Below are positions 32,281-45,409 of a stretch of 64,000 bases of DNA, piece by piece. Position numbers and translations under genes: made by a program. The number at the start of each line of letters is the position of its first letter. Within the stretch, counting starts at the first letter, position 1. Below the pieces are notes generated by a model, which was not told where the DNA came from, did no database searches, and worked only from the letters and a program-made list of their open reading frames with translations. The DNA comes from Aporrectodea caliginosa (taxonomy: Eukaryota > Annelida > Clitellata > Crassiclitellata > Lumbricidae): the NCBI GenBank assembly GCA_020284085.1, contig JACEVL010000105.1, positions 124,001-188,000 of the forward strand, written 5' to 3'.

Positions 32281-35200
32281 ACTAATAATGCTTCGTCATT
32301 AGTAGAGGCGCTTGATAAATGCATAGAACTAATAATGCTTCGTCATTAGATAGGGGCGCTTGATAAATGCATAGAACTAATAATGCTTCGTCATTAGATA
32401 GGGGCGCTTGATAAATGCATAGAACTAATAATGCTTCGTCATTAGATAGGGGCGCTTGATAAATGCATAGAACTAATAATGCTTCGTCATTAGATAGAGG
32501 CGCTTGATAAATGCATAGAACTAATAATGCTTCATCATTATATAGGGGCGCTTGATAAATGCATAGAACTAATAATGCTTCGTCATTAGATAGGGGCGCT
32601 TGATAAATGCATAGAACTAATAATGCTTCGTCATTAGATAGGGGCGCTTGATAAATGCATAGAACTAATAATGCTTCGTCATTAGATAGTGGCGCTTGAT
32701 AAATGCATAGAACTAATAATGCTTCGTCATTAGATAGAGGCGCTTGATAAATGCATAGAACTAATAATGCTTCGTCATTATATAGGGGCGCTTGATAAAT
32801 GCATAGAACTAATAATGCTTCGTCATTAGATAGTGGCGCTTGATAAATGCATAGAACTAATAATGCTTCGTCATTAGATAGTGGCGCTTGATAAATGCAT
32901 AGAACTAATAATGCTTCGTCATTAGATAGTGGCGCTTGATAAATGCATAGAACTAATAATGCTTCGTCATTAGATAGCGCTTGATAAATGCATAGCGCTT
33001 GATAAATGCATATTATATAGGGGCGCTTGATAAATGCATTACGTCATGCTTCGTCATTAGATAGGGGCGCTTGATAAATGCATAGAACTAATAATGCTTC
33101 GTCATTAGATAGGGGCGCTTGATAAATGCATAGAACTAATAATGCTTCGTCATTAGATAGTGGCGCTTGATAAATGCATAGAACTAATAATGCTTCGTCA
33201 TTATATAGGGGCGCTTGATAAATGCATAGAACTAATAATGCTTCGTCATTAGATAGAGGCGCTTGATAAATGCATAGAACTAATAATGCTTCATCATTAT
33301 ATAGGGGCGCTTGATAAATGCATAGAACTAATAATGCTTCGTCATTAGATAGTGGCGCTTGATAAATGCATAGAACTAATAATGCTTCGTCATTAGATAG
33401 GGGCGCTTGATAAATGCATAGAACTAATAATGCTTCGTCATTAGATAGTGGCGCTTGATAAATGCATAGAACTAATAATGCTTCGTCATTAGATAGTGGC
33501 GCTTGATAAATGCATAGAACTAATAATGCTTCGTCATTAGATAGGGGCGCTTGATAAATGCATAGAACTAATAATGCTTCGTCATTAGATAGTGGCGCTT
33601 GATAAATGCATAGAACTAATAATGCTTCGTCATTAGATAGGGGCGCTTGATAAATGCATAGTACTAATAATGCTTCGTCATTAGTAGAGGCGCTTGATAA
33701 ATGCATAGAACTAATAATGCTTCGTCATTAGTAGAGGCGCTTGATAAATGCATAGAACTAATAATGCTTCATCATTATATAGGGGCGCTTGATAAATGCA
33801 TAGAACTAATAATGCTTCGTCATTAGATAGGGGCGCTTGATAAATGCATAGAACTAATAATGCTTCATCATTATATAGGGGCGCTTGATAAATGCATAGA
33901 ACTAATAATGCTTCGTCATTAGATAGTGGCGCTTGATAAATGCATAGAACTAATAATGCTTCGTCATTAGATAGGGGCGCTTGATAAATGCATAGAACTA
34001 ATAATGCTTCGTCATTATATAGGGGCGCTTGATAAATGCATAGAACTAATAATGCTTCGTCATTAGTAGAGGCGCTTGATAAATGCATAGAACTAATAAT
34101 GCTTCATCATTATATAGGGGCGCTTGATAAATGCATAGAACTAATAATGCTTCGTCATTAGATAGGGGCGCTTGATAAATGCATAGAACTAATAATGCTT
34201 CGTCATTAGATAGTGGCGCTTGATAAATGCATAGAACTAATAATGCTTCGTCATTAGATAGAGGCGCTTGATAAATGCATAGAACTAATAATGCTTCGTC
34301 ATTATATAGGGGCGCTTGATAAATGCATAGAACTAATAATGCTTCGTCATTAGATAGGGGCGCTTGATAAATGCATAGAACTAATAATGCTTCGTCATTA
34401 GATAGTGGCGCTTGATAAATGCATAGAACTAATAATGCTTCGTCATTAGATAGGGGCGCTTGATAAATGCATAGAACTAATAATGCTTCATCATTATATA
34501 GGGGCGCTTGATAAATGCATAGAACTAATAATGCTTCGTCATTAGATAGGGGCGCTTGATAAATGCATAGAACTAATAATGCTTCATCATTATATAGGGG
34601 CGCTTGATAAATGCATAGAACTAATAATGCTTCGTCATTAGATAGTGGCGCTTGATAAATGCATAGAACTAATAATGCTTCGTCATTAGATAGGGGCGCT
34701 TGATAAATGCATAGAACTAATAATGCTTCATCATTATATAGGGGCGCTTGATAAATGCATAGAACTAATAATGCTTCGTCATTAGATAGGGGCGCTTGAT
34801 AAATGCATAGAACTAATAATGCTTCATCATTATATAGGGGCGCTTGATAAATGCATAGAACTAATAATGCTTCGTCATTAGATAGGGGCGCTTGATAAAT
34901 GCATAGAACTAATAATGCTTCGTCATTAGATAGGGGCGCTTGATAAATGCATAGAACTAATAATGCTTCATCATTATATAGGGGCGCTTGATAAATGCAT
35001 AGAACTAATAATGCTTCGTCATTAGATAGTGGCGCTTGATAAATGCATAGAACTAATAATGCTTCATCATTATATAGGGGCGCTTGATAAATGCATAGAA
35101 CTAATAATGCTTCGTCATTAGATAGGGGCGCTTGATAAATGCATAGAACTAATAATGCTTCATCATTATATAGGGGCGCTTGATAAATGCATAGAACTAA

Positions 35201-36625
35201 TAATGCTTCGTCATTAGATAGTGGCGCTTGATAAATGCATAGAACTAATAATGCTTCGTCATTAGATAGGGGCGCTTGATAAATGCATAGAACTAATAAT
35301 GCTTCGTCATTAGATAGGGGCGCTTGATAAATGCATAGAACTAATAATGCTTCGTCATTAGATAGTGGCGCTTGATAAATGCATAGAACTAATAATGCTT
35401 CGTCATTAGATAGGGGCGCTTGATAAATGCATAGAACTAATAATGCTTCATCATTATATAGGGGCGCTTGATAAATGCATAGAACTAATAATGCTTCGTC
35501 ATTAGATAGGGGCGCTTGATAAATGCATAGAACTAATAATGCTTCGTCATTAGATAGTGGCGCTTGATAAATGCATAGTACTAATAATGCTTCGTCATTA
35601 GTAGAGGCGCTTGATAAATGCATAGAACTAATAATGCTTCGTCATTAGTAGAGGCGCTTGATAAATGCATAGAACTAATAATGCTTCGTCATTAGATAGG
35701 GGCGCTTGATAAATGCATAGAACTAATAATGCTTCGTCATTAGATAGTGGCGCTTGATAAATGCATAGTACTAATAATGCTTCGTCATTAGTAGAGGCGC
35801 TTGATAAATGCATAGAACTAATAATGCTTCGTCATTAGTAGAGGCGCTTGATAAATGCATAGAACTAATAATGCTTCGTCATTAGATAGTGGCGCTTGAT
35901 AAATGCATAGTACTAATAATGCTTCGTCATTAGTAGAGGCGCTTGATAAATGCATAGAACTAATAATGCTTCGTCATTAGTAGAGGCGCTTGATAAATGC
36001 ATAGAACTAATAATGCTTCGTCATTAGTAGAGGCGCTTGATAAATGCATAGAACTAATAATGCTTCGTCATTAGATAGGGGCGCTTGATAAATGCATAGA
36101 ACTAATAATGCTTCGTCATTAGATAGTGGCGCTTGATAAATGCATAGTACTAATAATGCTTCGTCATTAGTAGAGGCGCTTGATAAATGCATAGAACTAA
36201 TAATGCTTCGTCATTAGTAGAGGCGCTTGATAAATGCATAGAACTAATAATGCTTCGTCATTAGATAGTGGCGCTTGATAAATGCATAGTACTAATAATG
36301 CTTCGTCATTAGTAGAGGCGCTTGATAAATGCATAGAACTAATAATGCTTCGTCATTAGTAGAGGCGCTTGATAAATGCATAGAACTAATAATGCTTCGT
36401 CATTAGATAGGGGCGCTTGATAAATGCATAGTACTAATAATGCTTCGTCATTAGATAGGGGCGCTTGATAAATGCATAGTACTAATAATGCTTCGTCATT
36501 AGTAGAGGCGCTTGATAAATGCATAGAACTAATAATGCTTCGTCATTAGATAGAGGCGCTTGATAAATGCATAGAACTAATAATGCTTCGTCATTAGATA
36601 GGGGCGCTTGATAAATACATAGAAC
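32281..36625. repeat. 48 bp satellite array derived from a SINE-3 tail
   Basis: About 90 head-to-tail units of 47-48 bp: AATGCTTCGTCATTAGATAG + GGGCGCTTGATAAATGCATAG + AACTAAT. Common variants are GATAGTGG, CATCATTATATAGG, the 47 bp GTAGAGG form, and AGTACTAAT. In 35570-36500 the variants recur in fixed three- and four-unit cycles (higher-order repeats). A disturbed junction lies at 32975-33045. The unit equals the 3' end of the flanking SINE-3. Since 48 is 16 codons, the minus strand stays open for up to 525 codons (NDEALLVLCIYQAPLS repeated), without gene support. Confidence 0.95.
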
Positions 36626-36693
36626 TAAGACTTTTCAAACTACAATAATAATTATCCAGACTTTAACGACATCCAGTTGCTTATTCACGTTGG

Positions 36694-36785
36694 GCTGCCT
36701 CTCCGTCTTAGAGGATTGATCTTCTGAAAGTTGACCTGATTGCGACTTGGTTTTATGAACCGGCGCTATAGAAATTACATTACGA
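36694..36785 (+). mobile_element. LINE-B 3' tail fragment
   Basis: GCTGCCTCTCCGTCTTAG ... GTTGACCTGATTGCG ... GAAATTACATTACG matches the 3' UTR of the LINE at 55868-59748 (near 59622-59746). Only the last 90 bp are present. Confidence 0.65.
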
Positions 36786-36944
36786 AATATTACAATGTTC
36801 ACAGACAAGCCTGGATTTGGCTCGTTAAGAAGCACCCTGCTTTATAATTATGAAGCATTTCATTTCTGACTCCCAATATTCGTATTCGTTGCATCATTTT
36901 CTGGCCGTTACGAACCGTTAACGTCGATCTTACCCTATTAATCA

Positions 36945-39900
36945 ATCAATCAATCGTTTATTGTTCCCAGTACAACCAACATAATGACACTTAACACAGT
37001 AACCAGTAACATTGCAAGGGATACAACAGGAAGACCCAGAAGGGACCATGGTCCCGCTTATTAGGGTCACCCTTGTACCATGAGACAAATGTAGAATGAC
37101 AAATGATTGACCGTTATAAGTCCAACTGGACTATGAAGCATAAAGAGAACCGTAATGTAAAATAAAGACAAAAACCTTAACTAGTAAACAGAACTGAAAA
37201 TTTAAGCAGAACCGTAATGAAAAATTAAGACAAAAACCTTGACTAGTAATGCAGAACCGTATTGCATTTAAAGACAAAAACCTTAACTATTAAAGCAGAA
37301 TATCATATAGTATTTATTCATTTTGATCGATTAGGTATGCACGTACTGATTTTTTAAATGATGACAGATTAGGCAAGCTACGGATAACATGGGATAGACT
37401 ATTCCAAACAGAAGGTCCGACACATTTAATTGAGAACAGTCGAGAGTTAGTGCGAGCAAAATTTCCTCTGTAAGCACCTCGCGATCTAGTATTGTGATCG
37501 TGAAGGTCAGACGTACTAGAAAAATAGCCTGCAAAGGCACATTGGAGTAAATTATGAGTAAAGCGAAACATAAATTCACTAATCTGTAATTTATTAATTT
37601 GTTCAACAGGCAAAATATTAAAGTCATGAAAAATTGGATTAGTATGAGAATTAAAGGAGCTACCTGCGATGATGCGTACAGCCCGCTTCTGTAGTAGAAT
37701 AATCTCTTAAGCCGGGAATGATACGTGGAAGCCCAAGCAATATTACAGTAGGCCAGATATGGATAAATAAGAGAGTAATACAAATTAATGAGAATGTTGC
37801 GAGGTAATAAATAAGAAATGCGAGACAATATTCCTATATTCTTAGCAATTTTAGTAGATATGTTTTTAATGTGCTCCTTCCACGTCAGGTGCTCATCGAC
37901 AAAAACACCAAGACATTTAGAAGATTTACTTGCGAGATGGCTGTATTATCAATGGACACTTCAAAATTTTGAAGAGGAACCGATTTTCTATGAGAGCGAA
38001 AAAGGACAAAATTCGTTTTAGACAAGTTAAGCGAAAGTCTATTGGCCTTGAACCAGTCGGCGACAGCTATAAGTTCAAAATTAACAAGCTCTAACAATCT
38101 GTCAAATGATTTATGAGAGAGAAAACATTTGTGTCATCTGCGAAAAGGATAAAGTGCAGTAGAGATGATGCGTTAGGAAGGTCATTGATGTAGAGTAAAA
38201 ACAACAAAGGACCCAAATTGGAGCCCTGAGGGACTCCATATCGAACTGATTTGACGTTAGACAAGATACCATTACATATAACTTGCTGTTGTCTATGGTC
38301 AAGATAACTAGTAAACCAGCGAAGTGGAACACCACGTATGCCATAATTTTCAAGTTTTTTCAACAAGATACAATGGTCGACCGTATCAAAGGCTTTGGCA
38401 AGGTAGAAGAAGATTCCTATAGATAATTCTAAAGGGGTCTGAGTGGCCGAGTGGGTTGGTGCCTGCTCGTCACGCCGGCGACCCGGGTTCGATTCCCGGT
38501 CGGTCGGTTTATCAGAGATTAATTTCTCGGACCTTTACTGCGGGTGGCTCGGTCGCAATATAAACGTGGAGTACAATACAATGCAATACAATACAATACA
38601 AACACACAACCTGACGGCTGGCGCCTCCGGGCTGCTCATTGTCCTACATGAGGGATGGGCGCCTGTTGATGGCTGCCGCTACTGGTTGAGCGTTCTAGAA
38701 GTAGCTTGCTATCAACAACGCTATATAAATCGTCGTAAATACAATACTACAATACAATACAATTCATTGGCATAAATAGCATAAGAAATTTTATCATGCA
38801 TATTTAACAATGACATAGATGTCGAATGACCTGACTGGAAGCCATGCTGCAAAGGATACAAAATATTCATTTTATTGACATAATTATATAGACGCTCGTA
38901 CATTATTTTTTCGAAAATGTTAGAAAAGAATGGCAAAATAGAAATGGGTCTATAGTTTGAGATATCCTCTTTGCTTCCCTGCTTAAATATTGGCACCACT
39001 TTAGCAATTTTAAGGGCTGATGGTACTATTCCGGTGGAGAAGGAGCAGTTAATGATTTCAGACAAGGGAGCAGCTAGATAGTGTAAGTTAGGATTGGCTA
39101 TGCAAGGATCAACATCATCAGGACCTGAGCTATGCGTGACATGGAATGAGCGACTCAAATTGATAATCTCTTCAGGGGAGGTTGGACATATAACAAAGGA
39201 ATTAGGAGGTGTTGGGTTCAGATACTTTCGAAATGAATATTTGCTGTTAGGTATTTTTGCTGCAAGAGTTTGACCAATGCCTGTAAAATAATCATTAAAT
39301 TTCTCAGCCATTATTCCAGCATCAGTGACCATACTACCATTTATATTAACACAATCAATATTAGTACCAATGTCGCCAGCTTTTACTATTGAGCGAATGA
39401 TGCTCCAGGTTTTTTAAGATCATGATTATATTTAGACAACTCAGCAGCATAATAATTTTTTTCAGCCTTAATTCGAAGCTGCTTGAATTTAGTTCTATAA
39501 GTGGTAAATCTAGTTTTATTCTCCAAATTGGGGTCTTTAATATATTTTAAGTATAGTTTAGACTTCTTTCTACATGATTTTAATAAACCCTGGGTCATCC
39601 ATGGCTGCTTGGGTATACGGCAACCTCTTTTGTTACAATGGACCAATGGAAAAGCCTTGTCGTAAACATTTTTGAAAAGGTCAATAAACAAAGTGTATGC
39701 AAGATTTGGGTCACTGTTTGCACATGCATCCGATACTCGGGACCAATCTAACTGTGAAAGTAACGCTCCAAATAGCTCCATTGATTCATCATTTATCACG
39801 CGAGTGATGTATAAAGTTTTGCTATTAGTTGAGGAAGGAACAAGATCAATCCAAGCCACAATAGGAAGATGATCAGATATGTCACTGATAATGATGGAAG

Positions 39901-40432
39901 AATCGACTAGCTTGGACCAGGCGTTAGTAAAGATGTTGTCAATTAAAGTTGCAGAAGTATCGGTAATTCTGGTGGGTCGAAGAATCGCAGGAAAAAAGTG
40001 ATGTGATGACATGGAATTAAAGAAACTGTGGGTTAAGAAATGTTCCTGAGATTTCAATAAATCGATGTTATAATCACCCAATAAAAAATTTCCTTATCGG
40101 TTTTGGACAGATTAGATAATAATTCATTAATTTCCCCATTGAAAGCATCGAGCGTTTGTCCCGGAGGTCGGTAAATTACACCTATGACATGATCAGTTCC
40201 CCTCTGTTGTGGAATACGTACAAATAAGCTTTCATATGTTACATGCGAAGAGGTGATGTGCTGTAGCTCAAAGGTATGAGAGACAATGTCGTCCTTGATG
40301 AAAAGACCGACGCCTCCACCCCTTCCTGAAGCTCTACATTTATAAACAAATTGATAACCAGGGATAAATATAGTATCTGCATTAACCAAGTTAATGTTGC
40401 AGAGATGGACAAAACAAAAGATTAAATGCATT
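36945..40432 (-). mobile_element. LINE-A copy 1 (endonuclease + RT), decayed
   Basis: The minus strand carries an apurinic-like endonuclease region (40431-39386, with SGRGGGVGLFIKDD, GVIYRPPG, MGDYNIDLL) and a reverse transcriptase (39332-37314, with FRPISILPFF-like NYRPISILPF, GVPQGSNLGPLLF, LFADDTNVF, YLAYCNIAW and a WNSL C-terminus). At least five frameshifts break it. It is 5'-truncated inside the endonuclease. The 3' end is a TTGA-repeat (TCAATCAATCAATCG on +). A SINE at 38440-38762 splits the RT. CR1/L2/Jockey-type group; the same family as 61573-64000. Confidence 0.9.
38440..38762 (+). repeat. SINE-1 with a different body, inserted in LINE-A
   Basis: TGGCCGAGTGGG (A box) and GGGTTCGATTCCC (B box), then ATAAACGTGGAGTACAATAC, a body with CTGGCGCCTCCGGGCTG, and an AATACAATAC tail. 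The RT reading on either side resumes at the same residues (ANE then LSIGIFF), with AATTC shared at both junctions, so the insertion boundary is well defined. Confidence 0.85.
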
Positions 40433-40552
40433 GGCTGAATTTATATCATGGCAAGAACGCGTGTTAAAGGTTTTTAAGATAAACAAAATGCATTATCCAT
40501 TATTCAGCGACATCTAGGGATTGGCGCTGATGGATAATCATAATATTATATT

Positions 40553-40722
40553 TATGCATTTAATAAGCACCACTTATTAATAACAAAGCATAAGCCTTTG
40601 GCGCTGAGCAACTGAGAGTGAAGTACTTGCTCAAAGTCAATACACAGTAACTCAGAGGAGGAGTTTCGAACATATAATCTCCGCGTTACAAGGCAGGCAC
40701 TCATCCAATCGTCTACCGTGTC
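40553..40722 (-). repeat. SINE-3
   Basis: Minus strand: tRNA-like head (GACGATTGGATGAGTGCC), a decayed B box, then body and GCGCCAAAGGC end. Same family as 2446 and 45846. Confidence 0.6.
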
Positions 40723-40739
40723 CCTTTAATCCTTGGTCA

Positions 40740-41310
40740 AATTCAGTCGAATATTTCAACGGAAACTGATCGAGCAGTGTCTCCACCTGGCGGCGGGTGA
40801 TGGAAGTAATCTCTTGACGTCTGGACGTTGGGCTGTGACGAGGAGTGAGCCTTTGAACCGGACAGAGGTTTAACAAGGGTCTTCAGACTGTATGACTGGT
40901 TGTGTGTTCCGTAGAGCACCATTGAGTCCATCTGGTGAGCTTCGCCTGAAAACTATACACAGAGCACTTTGACTGATAATGGCTTTCGCAAGAACAGCGA
41001 ATACAACCATTTCAAAACCGAGTCGGTTCTTGAACTGCATCTCAAATTGATACGGAATAATTCTCGAATGGTTTCAAGTTGCATATGGAATATTTAGACT
41101 GGATCTATTAGTACCTTTAGGATAAATCTAGATATTCGATTAGCTCGAATAGATGTCCTTGTTTCACCAAATAACAATATTTTAACATACTTTATTCATG
41201 ATTTATTTTTAAAATTGCTCATTACTGTAGCTAATTTTGTGAGTTATAGCAACGACGAGCTCTAAAACGATCTGTTGTTTAGCGGCATCAGTAGAATGCA
41301 AATTGGCGGT
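40740..41310. other. No gene recognised
   Basis: Two overlapping minus ORFs (40652-40931) show no known motif. The remainder is AT-rich and featureless by eye. Confidence 0.35.
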
Positions 41311-41562
41311 TTGAGCGCAGTCAGGTATAAATTTCAGGGGGTTACTAACAAGGAAGGTCCACCAACGACTTTCAGACAATTTCTACCGGTTTTTAGCGCA
41401 ATTTCGTAATCAAATTAGGTCTAGCAACGGCGTCCAGACAATTTCTACCAATTTGAGCGCAGTCAGGTATAAATTTCAGGGGGTACTAACAAGGTAGGTC
41501 CACCAACGGCTTCCAGACAATTTCTATCAGTTTTTTAGCGCAATTTCGTAATCAAATTAGGG
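41311..41562 (+). repeat. Two-copy tandem repeat, about 141 bp period
   Basis: TTTGAGCGCAGTCAGGTATA ... CAGACAATTTCTACC ... TTTCGTAATCAAATTAGG appears twice, with CCACCAACG...TTCCAGACAATTTCTA repeated within. It lies just before the polymerase remnant and may be part of that element's terminal region. Confidence 0.7.
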
Positions 41563-41669
41563 CCCAGCCGAGCACCCTCCCACGAGGCTGGGCTCAAACA
41601 ATTGACACACACACAGGGCCATCTTAATATTTAATTAGAGAAATACGCGCTTTGTGAACATACAAAACC

Positions 41670-44600
41670 ATGGACGGACAAAACCAATGCAAGTTTCACG
41701 TTTTGGGTAAAGTGGTCAATTGTTCTCGCACCTGTGCTATAGATTATTGTGCAATACATAAAAGACTGTCACAAAGAGGTGGTAAAACGAGGCCGTGTGC
41801 TAATTGCAGAAGAGGTGCAAAGACGCCGGTCAGAGTGTGCATGGACTGCGGTTTTCATGTTTAAAAGGCAAACTTGGTGTACGCCAAAGTCTAAGAATTT
41901 CGCACTGAGTGGACGCGTTATCATCAATATTAACCGAAGAAGAGAAGGAAAATTACACGCAATTAGAGAAACGATCGGATTAGGAATATGGAACTCAATT
42001 AGAGAAACATTGACATAGTATTAAGAGAAAACATGGATGAGTTGTTAGCTGTGTTTTCAGGTCCAGCAGCTCTCCGGAATATTATACAGAATACTCTAAA
42101 TGAGACAATTCTGGAAGCATCCAAACGGCGCTTGTTGAAACCGCTACTTCCGTGGCCAGCTCCTCCAGTGCGAAAACAAAGAGGTGTAAAACGAAAGCCC
42201 TTCTGGCAGAGTTTGACTCCCTGTTGTCCAAGAGGGATAAAGGTGGGCCACTACTACCTATTCTACTACAGAAAGAGTTCCCCAACACGTTTAAGAGAGA
42301 CTACCGCACAGTGGTACCTCATGGTCATGGTTTAGAGGGAGATCCACTTTCGTTCAGGAGTGTAATGGAACCTAGTATTGAGACCCTTATAAATGAAGAC
42401 CTGATTAGACATGACGGTGTGAAATACTCAGCAATGCTAACAGTTGAGTTTGAAAAGTTAGGACACCAAACCGACAACACCATTAAAGCGACCGCTTATT
42501 TAAGCACAAAGTCAGATGCAGTTCTCAATACAGGTGAAACTCGTACGACCGTACAGGCGACAAAGGTCAAAATTCTAAGACATCTAGAGGGCCTTACCAG
42601 AGAAGGTCTGTTGGAGGGTGAAGCGACTTGTGGCACTAGACATTAATACCGCGAGATTTAAACCATATCGCGCACAGAGCTACTTCCCGACACCTAAATA
42701 CATACCTGCTCGCACAGTAATAAATTTAAAGAATGAAGACAACTGCTGTTTCGAATGAACAATCCTTAGCGCCTTATGTCCGGTTCACCATGGGCTTCAT
42801 CCTGACCGGATGGCTACCTATCGTGCCCACCTCATCAAACTGGATTTTACAGGAATAGAATTTCCAGTTAAGGTAAGCAGCATCGATAAATTTGAACGAC
42901 AGAATCTAGCCGTATCGGTAAGCGTGTTTGGATGGAACAAGGGTTGTATCCGATTCGTGTATCAGATCTGAACAGAGTTCACAATGTCGACCTTCGACTA
43001 CTATCGGACGGAGAAAACAACACTATGTCTGGATCAAGGACTTGGCCCGCTTGCTGTATAAAAACAGCGATCATAATAGGGTGCAAGTATCGTTGTGGCC
43101 GTTGTCTCCATGTCTTCTCTAGGCAAGACCTGCTAGACGATCATATCAAGGATTGCCGCGCTATTAGCAAGAAACCACAGCGGAAGGTAAAACCATTCTC
43201 AAATTTTAGAATTACCGCAAACAGATACGAGTTCCATATATCATTTATGCTGACTTTGAAGCGCTAAATGTTCCAGTCAAAAATGAAGACCCCGAAGAGA
43301 GTAACACAATACTCATTGCTGAGCAGAAACCATGCAGCTTTTCCTATGTAGTTGTCCGCAGCGATGGACAATCTAACGAGCCTGTGCTCTGTCGTGGTGA
43401 GAATACAGTGGAAGTGTTCCTTCATCGCTTACAAGGTGAGTTAGCTAATATAATTAAAAATCTGGCTAATATAGCGGAGATGGTCATGACAGCGGCTGAT
43501 TACCAATCATTCTGTCAGGCTACAGAGTGCCACAAACTGCGGAAATGCACTCAAAACGGACAAGGTTCGTGACCATTGTCATATAACTGGTATATATCGC
43601 GGATGAGCACATAATGAGTGCAACCTCAAACTTCACATAAATATATCCATATAAATGTAAAGTGTGAGTGGTCTTTCGCAATCTTCGCGGCTACGATAGT
43701 CACCTTATTATGCAGGCATTGAGTGGTAATGAGGCCGAAAATATGAGCTGTATCCCAAATAATTTGGAGAAGTACATGACATTCAGCCTAGACAAGCTGC
43801 AGTTCATCGAAAGTCTCCAGTTCTTTAATAGTTCTTTGGATAAGTTGTCAAGCAATCTATGACTGGATGATCTGAAAGTCACAGCGACACAGAGTGAGAA
43901 GCTAGATTTATTGAACGCAGAGTCGTTTATCCCTACGAATACATAGATAGCTACAATTGTTTCGAAATAGGCCAGCTTACACCTAAAGAGACATTCTACA
44001 GCAAGTTGACCAGAGAAGACAATTCAGACGTGGATTATCAACACGCCCAAAGCGTATGGACCAAGTTCGACTGTAAAACTATGGGAGACTACCACGACCT
44101 CTTTCTTCGAACTGATGTGCTTCTACTAGCTGATGTTTTCGAAACTTTCAGAGCCTCATCGATGAAGCATTATCAGCTAGACCCAGCATACTACTTCAGC
44201 CTACCTGGAATGGCTTGGGATGCGCTGTTAAAAAAGACAAAAGTCGAGATCGATATCGTTAAGCACTTATTCTTTTAAAGAGGTCTTCGAGGAGGGGTTT
44301 ATGGATGGGCTATACTACCAATGCTGCCAGATGGTGGATTTACATGGTGCGAAATGAATGAAGATTATCTAAACGAAATACTGACGAGGCCCCAGAAGGA
44401 TTTCTACTCGAGGTGGATCTTGGATACCCGGAACATCTCCACGATGCCCACAATGACTATCCATTAGCCCCTGAAACCTTATATGTCTGGAAAGATTGGT
44501 TGAGCAACTATCAGCACTTACTCGTGGACAAGTTTGGAGGCAAGTTCACAGAGTGTGTAAAGTTAGTGCCCAGACTACGAAAAAAGGAACGATATGTGGT

Positions 44601-45400
44601 TCATTACAGAAATCTCAAACTCAATCACTCGTTGAGCATGCGAGTTAGCAAAATTCATCGTGCCATCAAATTTAGACAGGAAGCCTGGATGGCTCAATAT
44701 ATCGAGATGAATACAAAGCTAAGATCCAAGGCAAAATCCGACTTTGAGAAGGACTTCTTCAAGCTGGCTTACAATGCAGTCTATAAGAAAACAATTGAAA
44801 ATTTGCGTAGGCCTATTCAAGTGGATCTGGTGGCCAGAGCACAGTAGGACAAGCTTCGTAAATTGATCGCCGACCCAGCCTATCAATCACACTGCATATT
44901 CAATGGCGGACTTGCCGCAATTCATGGCAGAAAAAACAGACTGAAGTTAAACAGACCGGTCTATGTCGGTCAGGCAGTTCAAGATCTGTCCAAACATAAG
45001 CTTAATTATCATGTACGAATTCTGGTACAACGATGTTAAAGTACAGTACGGCGAGAAAGCACAACTTTTGTACACCGACAATGACAGTTTACTATTTCAA
45101 GTGGAAACTCCGAATCCATACGAAGATATTTTGGTTAATAAAACTTCGAACGATCTCAGCGAATATCCTCGAATTAATCAAAACTACAGTATAGAAAACA
45201 AGAAAGTGGTTGGAAAATTCAAAGTTGAATGCAATGGAGTTCCAATCGCGGAATTCGTGGAACTTCGCCCAAAGATGTATTCAAAATCGCACGAACAATC
45301 GGATCTGAGATTCGAAAGGCAAAGGGCGTTCACAGAGCAGTTGTTAAGAATTAAAATTTTTGTATCTTCAACGAACGATTTGAAATCGAGAAACTGAATT
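41670..45400 (+). pseudogene. Polinton/Maverick-like protein-primed DNA polymerase B, broken
   Basis: A series of collinear readings in changing frames. First a Cys-rich segment (41670-41864: CSRTCAIDYCAIHK, CANCRRGAKT, CMDCGF). Then a polymerase N-terminal region, a C2H2-like knuckle (CGRCLHVFSRQDLLDDHIKDC, 43085-43160), exonuclease motif I (YADFEA, about 43240) and motif II (NLRGYDSHLI, 43680). Then the polymerase region: DVLLLADVF (44130), FEKDFFKLAYNAVYKKT (44745; the usual NS.YGKT is changed) and YTDNDS (45075), where the family has YTDTDS. At least six frameshifts and in-frame stops. No integrase, ATPase or capsid genes are seen, so only the polymerase block survives. The family replicates large virus-like transposons; this copy is dead. 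Confidence 0.85.
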
Positions 45401-45409
45401 GATATACAA

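Noticed and set aside
33044..35623. Minus-strand ORFs up to 525 codons over the satellite
   Set aside because: Their frame follows from the 48 bp unit; they start and stop where 47 bp variants break the register. No independent coding signal.
32281..36625. CRISPR-like array
   Set aside because: The whole unit repeats, with no unique spacers between conserved repeats, and the setting is an animal genome. It is a satellite.
41749..42018. Second ORF overlapping the polymerase N-terminal segment
   Set aside because: A different frame of the same decayed gene; its residues match no family, while the neighbouring frames do.
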